A stretch of DNA of 24,005 nucleotides. Source: a virus. Positions 23,640-24,005 of the stretch are shown one piece after another. The notes beneath the pieces were generated by a model that was given only the letters and a program-made list of their open reading frames with translations, made no database searches and had not been told where the DNA came from. Position 1 is the stretch's first letter. The number at the start of each line of letters is the position of its first letter. The stretch spans positions 1-24,005 of IMG/VR virus record IMGVR_UViG_3300041809_000503; one strand, given 5' to 3'. The position numbers and the translations under genes are program-made.

Positions 23640-24005
23640 CTATGCGTTTGGTGGATCGGCGGAAGGTGAGTCAACCGGCTTATCATCTATGGCCGTAAAC
23701 TCTGCTTCAATGGGCCGCGTAGTGGCTTTGATGACACGCTCTCTGGCGTCTCGCAATCTATCGGCAAGGTTATTGATTGTTACTTCAGTTTTTTGTACGG
23801 TGGGCCGTCTACGTTCCAACATCTTTATGAGTAATGTATGATCGTACTCTGTATACTCATCGGTGACCCTTCCTTGCCAGGTAATCGGTTTTTTTACCCC
23901 GTTTATCGCGTGGTCTAGAGCCACTGATTCTAATTTATCTGAACCAGGGCCAGCGATAATTGATTCCATTTGTTGCTGAAACTCTGGCTCATCCCGTCTC
24001 CAATT
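23640..24005 (-). CDS. terS: Terminase small subunit (partial, N-terminus beyond right edge)
   Basis: The frame is open to the last base of the window: 12 codons (NWRRDEPEFQQQ) precede the first internal ATG (23969), so that ATG is not the start and the visible 121 residues are the C-terminal part. The pattern RRDEPEFQQQME, LESVALDHAINGVKKP, ITWQGRV, YTEYDHTLLIKMLERRRP is typical of phage small terminase-like proteins, where a DNA-binding helix-turn-helix (here missing, beyond the edge) precedes this region. A disordered Asp/Pro/Ala tail ends the protein. It would recognise the packaging site and load the large terminase. The next gene downstream is the large terminase, after a 600-base gap. 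Confidence 0.8.
   Translation of the reverse strand, partial: NWRRDEPEFQQQMESIIAGPGSDKLESVALDHAINGVKKPITWQGRVTDEYTEYDHTLLIKMLERRRPTVQKTEVTINNLADRLRDARERVIKATTRPIEAEFTAIDDKPVDSPSADPPNA

Noticed and set aside
1-24005. tRNA genes, CRISPR arrays, integrase, reverse transcriptase or insertion sequence
   Set aside because: No cloverleaf-like segments were noticed in the gaps, no evenly spaced direct repeats with unique spacers, and no matching protein motifs or terminal inverted repeats with target duplications.

Overview
This window looks like the packaging, head and tail module of a short-tailed (podovirus-type) double-stranded DNA phage or prophage. Every supported gene is on the minus strand, so the transcription order runs from right (24005) to left (1). 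The gene families and their order (small terminase, large terminase, head-tail connector portal, Bbp19-like protein, scaffold, GP7-family capsid, Bbp16-like decoration protein, tail adaptor, tail nozzle, three internal virion proteins, tail fibre) resemble the Bordetella BPP-1 / Salmonella epsilon15 / Burkholderia Bcep22 type of podovirus more than classical T7. The host cannot be read directly. The window is AT-rich by eye, and long Thr/Pro linkers of the TPTNTPT kind occur in two genes. Such linkers are common in secreted proteins of poorly cultivated bacteria (for example Omnitrophota or Elusimicrobiota), so an uncultivated Gram-negative-type host is a weak guess. Layout, right to left: 24005-23640 is the C-terminal part of the small terminase, open at the window edge. 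23639-23042 is an unusual ~600 bp non-coding stretch with alternating C6/G6 tracts, a TA/T-rich segment and several GTAACG/CGTTAC words. 23041-16008 carries large terminase, a small Gln-rich protein, portal, Bbp19-like protein, scaffold, major capsid, decoration protein and a 199-aa protein, with a 13-bp hairpin after the decoration gene and a rho-independent terminator after the 199-aa gene. 15956-8001 carries two small genes (one of 38 aa), the tail adaptor, a secreted-looking IPT/TIG plus Thr-rich-linker protein, the tail nozzle, and two internal virion proteins. 8011-2969 encodes a 1680-aa internal/ejected virion protein. A good sigma70-type promoter (perfect TATAAT) sits at 2940-2967 and opens a last, tightly coupled group: a secreted Thr/Pro-rich protein, a tail fibre with a T7-fibre-like N-terminal adaptor, and three more small proteins with signal peptides, the last open at the left edge. 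How it works together: the terminases pack DNA through the portal into a capsid built from capsid, scaffold and decoration proteins. The adaptor and nozzle form the short tail, the three internal proteins are probably ejected to make the DNA conduit, and the fibre binds the host. The unusual part is that five genes embedded in or beside the tail genes start with clear Sec signal peptides, which virion proteins normally lack. No lysis, integrase, replication, tRNA, CRISPR or reverse-transcriptase gene was recognised.
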